41,578 nt of DNA from an uncultured Collinsella sp. (lineage in GTDB: Bacteria > Actinomycetota > Coriobacteriia > Coriobacteriales > Coriobacteriaceae), in assembly GCA_900550965.1 (NCBI GenBank), contig URUC01000003.1, positions 1-41,578 on the forward strand, given 5' to 3'. Below, in pieces: positions 14,530-23,324 of the stretch (within the stretch, counting starts at the first letter, position 1; each line of letters starts with the position of its first letter). The notes beneath the pieces are model-generated. The model was not told the origin of the DNA and ran no database searches. It saw nothing but the letters and a program-made list of their open reading frames with translations. The translations under genes and the position numbers were made by a program.

Positions 14530-15702
14530 CTACCAAAAGACTGTTCCGTTCAATTTGACCATATTGGGCGTTGCATAGTTAATCGCTCGGGGATAAGTGT
14601 TCCATCCGTCGAATACTTCGAGCCACTGCAGTTCGATGCCAGAGCTTCCATTATGCCCAGTAAAATAGCCAGTTACCGTGACTGTATGACCTGATAGCTC
14701 GACGGATCCTTTACTGTTTCGGCTGTTGATCCACATATGATACAAGCCGATATTCCCTTGATCGATAGTTGCTCTGTACTGAGCGAATTGAGGCTGATAA
14801 CCGAAAAAATGAGTATTAAGTGCTCTACCCTTTTGAGCGGCAAGACTTTTAAACGGAACAATTCCATCTGGGATGATCGTTCTTCCGTACTCGACGCCCT
14901 GATCATTGGTCTTATACGTTGTTGTGCCAGTGACGTTCCATATTTCTTTATAATAATCGGGATTAAATTGATTAGCGTTTGAACTGGTGAGACCGTAATG
15001 CATTGATACAGCGTACAAGGCAGAAACGACGCATGCATACTTATTAGTGCGGGCTTCAACTAATGATTCCGAGACTCCTCGGAACGGTATTCCGTTTAAA
15101 TCGTCTATTTGGAAATGCAACATCAAGTCATCTTCATTGATAATGACTGCATCCCATGAAGTTGGGTTATTGCTTTGAGGTGCTATACCCTTTTCGGTGA
15201 CAATCGGGACAGACCGTATATTGTTATAGTTGGTTACACAGTCTCTAGTTCCTGGCACCAAAGTTCCATATTCAATATCGTTGTACGAAATTAGTACGGT
15301 TGGGTTTGTGGCCTGTTGGCCGGAATAAGTTGAAATGGCGTTTGATAGAGAAGCTGAAATCGGAAGAATGGTATCGCCGAGGGTTATCTCCTTCAGAAGC
15401 CCAGGATATGATGCGTCAAGTATTAAATAACCGTAAGGGCTTCCTTCCCTTGTGACACTGATTTCATAGCCACAGATAAGGCCGATTTGTTGGCATACGG
15501 GAACGATTTGCTCGATCTCTAAGTTCGCGGATCCGTCGACGATGGGCAACAGGGAAAGCGCGTAGTCTTGTGCTAGGTCTGATGTAAAAGCGACGGATGA
15601 GTTTGAGTCGGCAGCGAATACTCTTGTTGGGCGTGACGCGGATAAGCCGATGATCGAGGCTAGGCCGAGAAGAAACGAGCGACGTGATTGAACTCTGGGC
15701 AT
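14530..15702 (-). CDS. Exported C39-like (papain-fold) cysteine peptidase with Tat-type signal
   Basis: 390 residues from ATG 15700-15702, with AGGAGA upstream. The N-terminus SRRSFLLGLASIIGL followed by RVFAAD is a twin-arginine-type signal peptide. Residues about 40-150 look like a propeptide or inhibitor-like domain (LSLLPIVDGSANLEIEQIV, YGYLILDAS). The catalytic domain has the Cys in NKYACVVSALYAVSMHYG (C224), the His in LSGHTVTVTGY (H339) and the Asp/Asn region in VFDGWN (365-368), the order of C39-like and C10-like peptidases. Substrate unknown. It forms a two-gene unit with the lipoprotein downstream. Codons are AT-richer than the neighbours, which may indicate transfer. A broken relative lies at 9072-9390. 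Confidence 0.75.
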   Translation of the reverse strand: MPRVQSRRSFLLGLASIIGLSASRPTRVFAADSNSSVAFTSDLAQDYALSLLPIVDGSANLEIEQIVPVCQQIGLICGYEISVTREGSPYGYLILDASYPGLLKEITLGDTILPISASLSNAISTYSGQQATNPTVLISYNDIEYGTLVPGTRDCVTNYNNIRSVPIVTEKGIAPQSNNPTSWDAVIINEDDLMLHFQIDDLNGIPFRGVSESLVEARTNKYACVVSALYAVSMHYGLTSSNANQFNPDYYKEIWNVTGTTTYKTNDQGVEYGRTIIPDGIVPFKSLAAQKGRALNTHFFGYQPQFAQYRATIDQGNIGLYHMWINSRNSKGSVELSGHTVTVTGYFTGHNGSSGIELQWLEVFDGWNTYPRAINYATPNMVKLNGTVFW

Positions 15703-15810
15703 AATGTCTCCTGCCTATGGGGGGCAATATGCTGTCATTTTATTTGCTACAAAATACAATCTAATTCGGATTAAGGTAAATGGATGGAATTGCTCGATAA
15801 ATGGTAGTGA

Positions 15811-16650
15811 TTAGCGGACCGGTATCGCGATCCTCGTCACATACGCTCCCGGATCGTCGCTGATGATGTCGTCGATCAGGGCAATCTCACGCGAGGGGCC
15901 GGCGGGCGCTAGGCCGTGCTCGTGCATATAGCCGAGCAGCCGCTCGTAGCGTGGGGCTGCCTGTCCGTGCGTGCCGCGGAAGCTAATGGTCAGGCAGCGC
16001 GCGGCAGGTCGTGTCTCGACGTCGCCCAAGTAATCATCAGTGTCATCGAGCAGCAGAAAGACCTCGTCGTAGCCATCAAAGTCGCCGGCGGCGAGGCGTT
16101 CGGACGCGATCCCGACGCCCAAGTTGCCCAGAAAGACAAAGGTCTCGTGCTGACCCTTCTGCAGCTGACGAATCTGCCATTCCAGCGCATATGCGTCGGT
16201 AGGGTTGACGCGTTCGCTCAGCACGGCGCAGTGAAGCTCGGGCGCATCGATTGTGCAAATGGTATCGAGCTCGGTGTTTAGGGCATCGTGCAGCAGGGCA
16301 AGTCGGTTATCGATCTTGCGCGACACGCGCTCCAGCTCGCTGCGCTTGCGCTCGATGAGCTCCTGCTGCTGAGCCAGCTGCCGCTGCATGAGGTTCACAT
16401 CGCGCGTTGTCACAAACTCGCGGATTTGTGCGAGCGGCAAGTTGAGAACACGCAGGTGGCTGATGGTGTTGAGGGTGGAGAGCTGTCGCGATCCGTAGTA
16501 GCGGTACCCACTCGTCGGATCGACATATGCCGGTTCCAATAGCCCCATCTGTTCGTAATGGCGCAGTGTGCCCACGCTCAAATTGAGCAAGCGCGCCACC
16601 TCGCCAATGCGGAGCAGGCCCTCGGTGTGTTCACTTGGCATGTCGGTCAC
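15811..16650 (-). CDS. MerR-family regulator with GyrI-like effector domain (BmrR/BltR type)
   Basis: 279 residues from GTG 16648-16650, preferred over ATG 16639-16641 because AAGGAG lies seven bases before the GTG. Residues 12-80 are the MerR winged helix (LRIGEVARLLNLSVGTLRHYEQMGLLEPAYVDPTSGYRYY), followed by a long coiled coil (about 85-125, QRQLAQQQELIERKRSELERV) and a C-terminal effector domain resembling the GyrI-like domain that binds hydrophobic drugs. It follows a MATE exporter gene by 54 bases on the same strand, and that gene's promoter has the 19-bp spacing that MerR proteins require, so it probably senses a toxic compound and switches on the exporter and itself. Confidence 0.9.
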   Translation of the reverse strand: MTDMPSEHTEGLLRIGEVARLLNLSVGTLRHYEQMGLLEPAYVDPTSGYRYYGSRQLSTLNTISHLRVLNLPLAQIREFVTTRDVNLMQRQLAQQQELIERKRSELERVSRKIDNRLALLHDALNTELDTICTIDAPELHCAVLSERVNPTDAYALEWQIRQLQKGQHETFVFLGNLGVGIASERLAAGDFDGYDEVFLLLDDTDDYLGDVETRPAARCLTISFRGTHGQAAPRYERLLGYMHEHGLAPAGPSREIALIDDIISDDPGAYVTRIAIPVR

Positions 16651-16704
16651 AGGACCGCTCCTTTCAATAGGGTCAGGGAGGGGCGCCAGGCTCGCGTCGC
16701 CCCG

Positions 16705-18051
16705 CTACGCTGCTAACTTGTCAAAAGCTCCGCGTCGGTTGAGCACGGTAAAGGCAATCACGCAGATGACCGCCGACAGAATCGACCCGCACGGCGAGGC
16801 GATGCCCATGGGAAACAACGTATCGGAATAGGCGTTCGACAGCAGCCACGCGCCCGGTACGCGAATGAGCGCCACGGCCAGTACGTTGTGCGCAAAGCCG
16901 ATGTAGCTCTTGCCATACGCAGCGAAAAAGCCGCTAAAGCAAATGTGGATGCCGGCAAAAATCGCGTCGAAAATATAGCTGCGCATATAGCCGGTGCCGG
17001 CGGCGACCACCGCGGGGTCCTTGGCAAAAAAGCCGATAAACGCCGGCGCCACCAGCCACATCAGCACCGTGATCAGGCAGCCGTACACCACCGAGATGGT
17101 CATGGCATCCTTGAGCACCTGGCGCGCGCGGTCGCCCTTGCCTGCGCCGGCGTTTTGCGCCGTGAGCGCGCTGACGGTAGCGCCCATGGAACTCGGCACG
17201 ATAAACAAAAAGCTGATCATCTTTTCGACCAGGCCCACGGCGGCGGCGTCGACCAGGCCGCGGTGGTTGGCGATGACGGTGATGAACATAAACGCCACCT
17301 GGATGCAGCCGTCCTGCACGGCCACGGGCACGCCGATCTTAAGAATGCTGCCGAGCACCTCGGGCTGGGGGCGCAGGTCGCTGCGCTTAACGTGGATGTT
17401 CGTGCGGCGGCTCTTCAGCCACACGAGCGCGAGGGCAACGCTGGCCGTCTGGGCGGTCACTGTGCCGAGCGCCGCGCCCACTGGGCCGAGCCCCATGTGG
17501 CCGATAAATAGAAAGTCGAGCGCGATGTTAATGATGCATGCCACGCCAATCACGTACATGGGCGAGCGCGAATCACCTAGGCCGCGAAAGATGGCCGAAA
17601 GAATGTTGTACGCGGCGATAAAGGGAATGCCGACAAAGCAGATGCGCAGGTAGGCGGCGGTGCCTTCGACCGCCTCGGGCGGCGTGCCAATGAGTGCCAC
17701 GATCTGCGGGCACAGTGCGAGCAAGACGGCGGCCAACACCACCGAGACGCCCATAAAGAGCGTGATGGTGTTGCCGATGGCGGTCTCGGCGCGATCGAAG
17801 CGGCGCGAGCCCACGGCGTGGCCGACGATAACCGTCGCTCCCATGGCCAGGCCCACGAGCGTCACGGTAATGATATAGAGTGTCTGCGCGCCGTTGCCCA
17901 CGGCGGTGATGCCGGCGGCGCCGCTAAACTGCCCCATCATGTATAGGTCGGCCATGCCGTAGAGCATCTGCAAAAAGTACGAGAGCATATAGGGCAGGGC
18001 AAAGACCGCGATGGTCTTAAGGACGTTGCCGCGTGTGAGGTCGTGTTCCAT
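16705..18051 (-). CDS. MATE-family multidrug/sodium efflux transporter
   Basis: 448 residues, the usual length, with about 12 membrane helices. The start LTRGNVLKTIAVFALPYMLSYFLQMLYGMADLYMMG is the typical MATE opening, with GxGAQTLYI and the internal repeat beginning GSILKIGVPVAVQDGCIQV near the middle. It is expected to expel cationic or hydrophobic compounds in exchange for sodium or protons. The ribosome site before ATG 18049-18051 is weak. It is the first gene of a two-gene unit with the MerR-type regulator. Confidence 0.92.
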   Translation of the reverse strand: MEHDLTRGNVLKTIAVFALPYMLSYFLQMLYGMADLYMMGQFSGAAGITAVGNGAQTLYIITVTLVGLAMGATVIVGHAVGSRRFDRAETAIGNTITLFMGVSVVLAAVLLALCPQIVALIGTPPEAVEGTAAYLRICFVGIPFIAAYNILSAIFRGLGDSRSPMYVIGVACIINIALDFLFIGHMGLGPVGAALGTVTAQTASVALALVWLKSRRTNIHVKRSDLRPQPEVLGSILKIGVPVAVQDGCIQVAFMFITVIANHRGLVDAAAVGLVEKMISFLFIVPSSMGATVSALTAQNAGAGKGDRARQVLKDAMTISVVYGCLITVLMWLVAPAFIGFFAKDPAVVAAGTGYMRSYIFDAIFAGIHICFSGFFAAYGKSYIGFAHNVLAVALIRVPGAWLLSNAYSDTLFPMGIASPCGSILSAVICVIAFTVLNRRGAFDKLAA

Positions 18052-18093
18052 GGGCGGGGCACTTTCTGGCTTAGATCGTTTACGTACCAGTGT

Positions 18094-18124
18094 AGTGAAA
18101 ACCCTACAACGATTGTAGAGTCAA
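18094..18124 (-). promoter_or_regulatory. MerR-type promoter of the MATE-regulator operon
   Basis: On the minus strand TTGACT (18119-18124) and TTCACT (18094-18099) are 19 bp apart, the over-long spacing characteristic of MerR-activated promoters. The spacer contains the dyad CTACAA-TCG-TTGTAG (18104-18118), the expected operator position. Transcription would start near 18087, 36 bases before the MATE gene. Confidence 0.65.
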
Positions 18125-18243
18125 GGTTTGTGTTGGCGGCAGGGCGAAAAAGTCATGCTCGCGTTTATTTCTAATTGAATACGGACGTGCGCCATGTGAG
18201 CATGGCGCCTGCACTAGCCTTGCAGAAATCGATTTCGGAACAC

Positions 18244-18271
18244 TTGACACCGCCGCACGACGCGCCATAAT
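18244..18271 (+). promoter_or_regulatory. Sigma-A-type promoter of the ABC exporter operon
   Basis: TTGACA (18244-18249), a 16-bp spacer, then CATAAT (18266-18271), 42 bases before the GTG start of the first ABC gene. Confidence 0.6.
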
Positions 18272-18312
18272 ACGTGGGTTTGCGAACAACGTTTGATGGG
18301 GGATGAACCTGC

Positions 18313-20142
18313 GTGCGCAATCTCAAGATTTTGTTTTCCTATCTGGGGGCATACCGCCGCGATGCCATACTCGGCGTGCTCTTTGTGACGGCCGAGACGG
18401 CGCTCGAGCTGTTTATTCCGGTCATCATGGCAAATATCATCGATGTGGGCGTGCCCGCGGGCGACATCAACTACATGCTGTTGCAGGGCACGTATATGCT
18501 GGTATGCGCCGCATGTTCGCTGGTACTTGGCTTGGGTTATGCACGCACGTCCGCCCGCGTCGCCTCGGGGCTGGGCGCTAACCTGCGCGAGGCCGAGTAT
18601 CGCAAGATCCAGACGCTCGCTTTTGGCAATCTGGACAACTACGACGCCAGCTCGCTCGTCACGCGCATGACCACCGATATCACCGTCATCCAAAACGCCA
18701 TCGGCAACGGCTTCCGCCCCATGGTGCGCGGCCCCGTGACGCTCATCGTCGGCTTGGTCTATGCGCTGGTGCTGTCGCGTCCGCTTGCTACGGTATTCGC
18801 GATCATCCTGCCGGTGTTGGCGATCGTACTGGGCGTTATCACCTATCGCGTCAGTCCGCTCTACCGCCGGCTGCAGACCTCGATGGACCACCTCAACGGT
18901 GTGGTGCAAGAGGACCTTACCGCCGTGCGCGCCGTGAAGGCTTACGTGCGAGCCGAGCACGAGTGCGACAAGTTCGACACCGTCAATACCGAGCTTGCCG
19001 GCACAGCGACTAAGACCTTCGGCACCGCCGTGCTCAATCTGCCGGTGTTCCAACTCTCGATGTATGTTGCCGCGCTCTCGATTCTGTGGATTGGCGGTCG
19101 CATGATCATCGAAGGTCGCTTGGGCGTGGGCTCGCTCACGGGCTTTATGAGCTACGTGCTGCTGATCATGAACTCGCTCATGATGATTTCCAACGTGTTT
19201 TTGCTGCTCACGCGCGCTCTCACGAGTGTGGGCCGTATCGCAGAGGTGCTCGATGAGGAGCCCTTTATCGCCAACCCTGCGGGAGATCTCGCGATTGCGG
19301 CACCAGCGGACGGCAGTATCGAGTTTCGCGACGTGTCGTTTAAATACCGCGCGGATGCAGCCGAGGATGTGCTCGAGCATATCGACCTTCGCATCGAGAG
19401 CGGCTCGACGGTGGGCATCCTCGGCGGCACGGGCTCGGGCAAGAGCTCGCTTGTGCAGCTGATCGCGCGCCTGTACGACGCCACCGAAGGCGCCGTGCTT
19501 GTGGGCGGACACGACGTGCGCGACTACGACCTCGCGACCCTACGCGATGCCGTGGGCATTGTGTTGCAAAAGAATGTGCTGTTCACGGGCACCGTGCGCG
19601 AGAACCTGCAGTGGGGCAATCCGCAGGCGTCGGACGATGAGCTCCTCGCGGCTTGCCACGCGGCGTGCGTGGACGAGTTCCTTGATCGCATCGGCGGGCT
19701 GGACGGAGAGCTGGGCCAAGGCGGCGCCGGTGTTTCGGGTGGCCAGAAGCAACGCCTGTGCATCGCGCGTACGCTGCTCAAGCATCCGCGCGTGCTCATT
19801 TTTGATGACTCCACCAGCGCGGTCGATATGGCGACCGACGCTAAGATTCGCGAGCACATCGCTCGGATTCCCAATACGACCGTGCTCATCATCGCCCAGC
19901 GCATCGCGAGCGTCATGGATGCCGATCGCATTGTGGTGTTGGACGACGGTCGTGTCCACGGCGTGGGCACGCACGAGGAACTGCTGGCGGATGACAACAT
20001 CTACCAGGAGATTTACGCCTCGCAGATGGAGTTTGCGGGGAACGCAGACATCGGCGACGGCTGCGACGATGGCTGCGCGAACGATCCGTTTTCCTCCGTC
20101 CCCAGCGGATCGCCCTTGGAAGGGGGTGAGCGCCATGCCTAA
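18313..20142 (+). CDS. ABC exporter half-transporter, subunit with degenerate ATPase site
   Basis: 609 residues from GTG 18313, with a G-rich ribosome site about 11 bases upstream. Six membrane helices (about 1-310) are fused to an ATPase domain (about 330-575). Walker A is GGTGSGKSS (about 371), the signature is VSGGQKQRL, and the Walker B end reads LIFDDSTSAVD: Asp replaces the catalytic Glu, and the H-loop His is Gln in IIAQRIAS. This is the pattern of the non-hydrolysing partner in heterodimeric exporters of the BmrCD, LmrCD and TM287/288 type. The last 22 residues (from about NDPFSSVPSG) are translated from an inserted 29-bp repeat and look non-native. The next gene overlaps by eight bases and encodes the partner. 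Confidence 0.93.
   Translation: MRNLKILFSYLGAYRRDAILGVLFVTAETALELFIPVIMANIIDVGVPAGDINYMLLQGTYMLVCAACSLVLGLGYARTSARVASGLGANLREAEYRKIQTLAFGNLDNYDASSLVTRMTTDITVIQNAIGNGFRPMVRGPVTLIVGLVYALVLSRPLATVFAIILPVLAIVLGVITYRVSPLYRRLQTSMDHLNGVVQEDLTAVRAVKAYVRAEHECDKFDTVNTELAGTATKTFGTAVLNLPVFQLSMYVAALSILWIGGRMIIEGRLGVGSLTGFMSYVLLIMNSLMMISNVFLLLTRALTSVGRIAEVLDEEPFIANPAGDLAIAAPADGSIEFRDVSFKYRADAAEDVLEHIDLRIESGSTVGILGGTGSGKSSLVQLIARLYDATEGAVLVGGHDVRDYDLATLRDAVGIVLQKNVLFTGTVRENLQWGNPQASDDELLAACHAACVDEFLDRIGGLDGELGQGGAGVSGGQKQRLCIARTLLKHPRVLIFDDSTSAVDMATDAKIREHIARIPNTTVLIIAQRIASVMDADRIVVLDDGRVHGVGTHEELLADDNIYQEIYASQMEFAGNADIGDGCDDGCANDPFSSVPSGSPLEGGERHA
20083..20111. repeat. 29-bp palindrome-armed repeat, copy 2, inside the ABC gene
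   Basis: GATCCGTT, then TTCCTCCGTCCCC, then CGGATC: the reverse complement of the unit at 11697-11725 with two differences. It is translated in frame as part of the C-terminal tail of the first ABC subunit. Confidence 0.75.
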
Positions 20143-22033
20143 GACCGCAGCCCAAGCGCGCCCGGCCGACCTCAAGCGCACGGTGCGCCGCCTGCTCTCC
20201 TACATGGGACATGCCAAGTTCTCGTTGCTCGCGGTGGGCGTGCTCGCCTCCGTCGCCGCCATCGCGAGCCTCGCCGGTACCTACATGGTGCGCCCCATCG
20301 TTAACGGTTTGGCCACGGGCGGGGAGGAACTGCTCGCCAAGCAGGTCATCCTGACGGCGATCATCTACGCCGCGGGCGTGCTCTCGGCCCTGGGCTACTC
20401 GCAGATTATGGTGCGCGCGGCCCAACGCGTGGTGTCCGATATTCGCCGCGATCTGTTCGCGCACATCCAGACGCTGCCGCTCAGCTATTTTGACGGCACG
20501 CGCTCGGGCGACATCATGAGCTTTTTCACCAACGACGTCGACACCGTCTCCGAGGCGCTCAACAACAGCTTTGCCAATGTGATTCAGGCCGCCATTCAGG
20601 TTGTGGGCACCACGGCCATGCTCATCATCCTTAACTGGCAGCTCACGATTATCACGCTCGTGTGCGATGCGGCCATTGTGCTGTATGCGCGCTACTCGGG
20701 CGCGCGCTCTAAGCGCTTCTTTGCCGCCCAGCAGGCATCGCTTGGCGACCTGGACGGATATATCGAAGAGATGGTCTCGGGCCAAAAGGTCATCAAGGTC
20801 TTTAACCGCGAGGCAGCGAATGTCGCCGGCTTCACCTGCCGCAACGACGAGCTTCGCCGCACCGGCACCGCCGCTGTGAGCTATGCCAACTCCATGGTGC
20901 CCATGACCGTCGTGATTGGCTATGCCAACTACGCCATCGTCGCCGTGGCGGGCGGCATGCTCTGCATCAAGGGGCTCGCCGATGTAGGTGCGCTCGCAAG
21001 CTACCTGGTCTTTGTGCGTCAGGCCGCCATGCCCATCAACCAGTTCACGCAGCTGGGCAACTTTTTGCTCAACGCGCTGGCCGGTGCCGAGCGCCTGTTT
21101 GCCGCCATGGATCTTGAGCCCGAGGTGGACGAGGGCTGCGTGGAGCTGGTGCAGACGGGCGACGCCGCGTGGGCATGGAAGATTCCCGAGGGCCAGGGCG
21201 TGGGCGCGTACGGGCACCTGCATGATGTGGCTGCCGTTGATGAGTCGGGCCGCGCGGTGGCTACCGACGGTACCGAGCTCACGTGCGGCTTGGTCCCGCT
21301 TGCTGGCGACGTGCGCTTCCATGCCGTGGACTTTTCCTACGTGTCGGGCACCCGTGTGCTCACGGACCTCAACCTGTTTGCCAAGCCGGGCCAAAAGATC
21401 GCCTTTGTGGGCTCCACAGGCGCAGGTAAGACGACCATCACCACCCTCATCAACCGCTTTTACGAGGTCGATGACGGCGAGATCACGTACGACGGCATCG
21501 ACGTCAAGCACATTGCCAAGGCCAGCCTGCGCGGGTCGCTCGGCATTGTGCTGCAGGACACGCACCTGTTTAGCGGCGCCATTGCACAGAACATCCGCTT
21601 TGGCAAGCTCGACGCGACCGACGAGGAAGTGCGCGCCGCTGCCGAGGCCGCCTGCGCGGATTCGTTTATTCGCCGCCTGCCTAGAGGGTACGACACGCCG
21701 GTCACGGCCGACGGCGCCAACCTGTCGCAGGGTCAGCGCCAGCTGCTCGCCATCGCGCGCGTGGCCGTTGCCGATCCGCCGGTGCTCATTCTGGACGAGG
21801 CTACTTCGAGTATCGACACGCGTACCGAAAAGCTCATCGAGCGCGGTATGGACCGCATCATGCGCGGACGCACCACGTTTATGATCGCGCACCGCCTGTC
21901 CACCGTCCGCGACGCCGACGCCATCATGGTCCTCGAACACGGCCGCATCATCGAGCGCGGCACGCACGAAGAGCTGCTCGCTCAGCACGGCGAGTACTGG
22001 CAGCTGGCGCATGGCTTAAAAGAGTTGGATTAA
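20135..22033 (+). CDS. ABC exporter half-transporter, subunit with canonical ATPase site
   Basis: 632 residues from ATG 20135, with GAAGGGGGTG before it and an eight-base overlap with the preceding gene. Six membrane helices (about 20-325) are followed by an unusual linker of about 75 residues (from ERLFAAMDLEPEVDEG to GDVRFHAVDFSY) and an ATPase domain with Walker A GSTGAGKTT, signature LSQGQRQ, the catalytic Glu in LILDEATSSID and the H-loop His in IAHRLST. It supplies the working ATP site for the heterodimer. The substrate cannot be told from sequence; drugs, lipids or peptides are typical for this class. Confidence 0.94.
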   Translation: MPKTAAQARPADLKRTVRRLLSYMGHAKFSLLAVGVLASVAAIASLAGTYMVRPIVNGLATGGEELLAKQVILTAIIYAAGVLSALGYSQIMVRAAQRVVSDIRRDLFAHIQTLPLSYFDGTRSGDIMSFFTNDVDTVSEALNNSFANVIQAAIQVVGTTAMLIILNWQLTIITLVCDAAIVLYARYSGARSKRFFAAQQASLGDLDGYIEEMVSGQKVIKVFNREAANVAGFTCRNDELRRTGTAAVSYANSMVPMTVVIGYANYAIVAVAGGMLCIKGLADVGALASYLVFVRQAAMPINQFTQLGNFLLNALAGAERLFAAMDLEPEVDEGCVELVQTGDAAWAWKIPEGQGVGAYGHLHDVAAVDESGRAVATDGTELTCGLVPLAGDVRFHAVDFSYVSGTRVLTDLNLFAKPGQKIAFVGSTGAGKTTITTLINRFYEVDDGEITYDGIDVKHIAKASLRGSLGIVLQDTHLFSGAIAQNIRFGKLDATDEEVRAAAEAACADSFIRRLPRGYDTPVTADGANLSQGQRQLLAIARVAVADPPVLILDEATSSIDTRTEKLIERGMDRIMRGRTTFMIAHRLSTVRDADAIMVLEHGRIIERGTHEELLAQHGEYWQLAHGLKELD

Positions 22034-22082
22034 CCCGTTCGAGCACGATGCTTTGACCCCTCCGTGCTCCTCACCTCGCCTT

Positions 22083-22150
22083 AAACCATCACAACATTCG
22101 GCGTTTTTTGCCAAAATCGGGAAAAGCATCGAATGTTGTGATGGTTTTTC
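22083..22150 (+). repeat. CATCACAACATTCG-armed hairpin repeat, copy 1; terminator of the ABC operon
   Basis: An 18-bp perfect stem: 22083-22100 pairs with 22130-22147, followed by TTTTC. Loop about 29 bases. The same element recurs at 23325 in the same orientation and at 27558 and 37724 in the opposite one. Here it lies 50 bases past the ABC stop and reads as a terminator. Confidence 0.85.
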
Positions 22151-22248
22151 TGCCACTCGACCGGGTGGAATCGCTTTCTTGCGCACGAAGGTGTGCGAAC
22201 CCGTGGGCAGGGGAATAAGGTTGGTTATCCGACTCCATTGGAGGGCTC

Positions 22249-23286
22249 ATGGACCTGCCGATCGTCCTGTCCCATAAGACTGCCTGGCTGTACCACAACG
22301 TGGCGCGCCCGTCCGAGCCGCTCTCGCGAGCAAGCAGCCTATACGATGAGGACTCGCTTGCTAACGAGGCGGAGCCGACTGCGGACCTGCCCAAATTGGG
22401 ACTCGATGCCAAGGGGCTGAGGGCTTCAACGGCAGTTGGGATCGTTACCGACTATCTGGTTTCGCTTGGCATTCCACAAGAAGAGCTCGATCATATCGAC
22501 ACGCTCGTCAACTTCGATTTTGAGCGCTCGACGCCGGCTGGATTTAGGTGCCACGTTTTTGGGGCGCCGGTACCTCCAAGCCATCTTATCGAGGTGGCAG
22601 AGGGCCTTCTGGTGGTTGATGAGGTCATGTGCTTTGTCCAAGCGGGTTCGTGGATGAGCGAGCCCGAGCAGCTGGAATATGGCTACGAAATCTGTGCCCG
22701 ATACCATTTGAATCATCTGTCGACAGGCGAATATATCGAGATGGGGCAGAGGTATACCGTTGCCGACTTGATTGCCTATTGCAATGAGAACCGATCTCGT
22801 CAGGGGGCCATACGCGCGGCCGCCGTGCTCAGGCGCGTGCACGATGGCGCGCGGTCGCCCATGGAGACGGCCGCCGCAATCATGGTCGCAGCAAAACGTT
22901 CTCAGGGAGGGCTGGGATACGCCAAGATCGAACTCAACCATCGGGTCGATGTTCCCAACGAGTTCAAGTATCTCGCAAAGGCCGGGTATTTCGAGATCGA
23001 CGTATATGCGCCTGCGAGTGGTACGGGGATTGAATACAACGGCTCGGACCATCTTGATAAACAGCGCAGCGCGTCGGATGCGGAGCGTATGACCGTGCTG
23101 AGCGCGCTGGGCTTTAGGATGATCGTCCTCACCGGGACTCAGTTTGCCCACCAGCTGCAATTGCACCGGGCGATGAACGCCATCGTGCTCGCTATGGGCC
23201 TCACGTGCGACCGAAGCGAAGCGTTCCAAAAGCGGCAGAACGACCTGCGAGAATTCGTGATTCGACACTGGGACGGCGGCCTTTAG
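22249..23286 (+). CDS. Protein of unknown function with PD-(D/E)XK/DUF559-like C-terminus
   Basis: 345 residues from ATG 22249, with GGAGGG upstream. No family is recognised for the N-terminal 200 residues, a mostly helical region with SHLIEVAEGLLVVDEVMCF in the middle. Near the C-terminus, EIDVYAP then GIEYNGSDH (D251, E262) followed by a Lys/Arg-rich DKQRSASDAERMTVLSALGFRMIVLTG closely follows the core of DUF559/Vsr-like PD-(D/E)XK nuclease folds: Asp, then Glu in EYNG, then an R-D-x-x-R helix and a terminal strand. DNA cleavage is therefore possible but not shown. The gene stands alone and is bracketed by two same-orientation copies of the 60-base hairpin repeat (22083 and 23325). Confidence 0.7.
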   Translation: MDLPIVLSHKTAWLYHNVARPSEPLSRASSLYDEDSLANEAEPTADLPKLGLDAKGLRASTAVGIVTDYLVSLGIPQEELDHIDTLVNFDFERSTPAGFRCHVFGAPVPPSHLIEVAEGLLVVDEVMCFVQAGSWMSEPEQLEYGYEICARYHLNHLSTGEYIEMGQRYTVADLIAYCNENRSRQGAIRAAAVLRRVHDGARSPMETAAAIMVAAKRSQGGLGYAKIELNHRVDVPNEFKYLAKAGYFEIDVYAPASGTGIEYNGSDHLDKQRSASDAERMTVLSALGFRMIVLTGTQFAHQLQLHRAMNAIVLAMGLTCDRSEAFQKRQNDLREFVIRHWDGGL

Positions 23287-23324
23287 GGGCGTTCCGGCCC
23301 TTCTGCGGGGTGCCGTGGGCAGGC

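Noticed and set aside
19913..22012. 699-residue open frame antisense to the ABC genes
   Set aside because: His/Arg/Gly-rich shadow of two certain ABC subunits, with no domain and no ribosome site.
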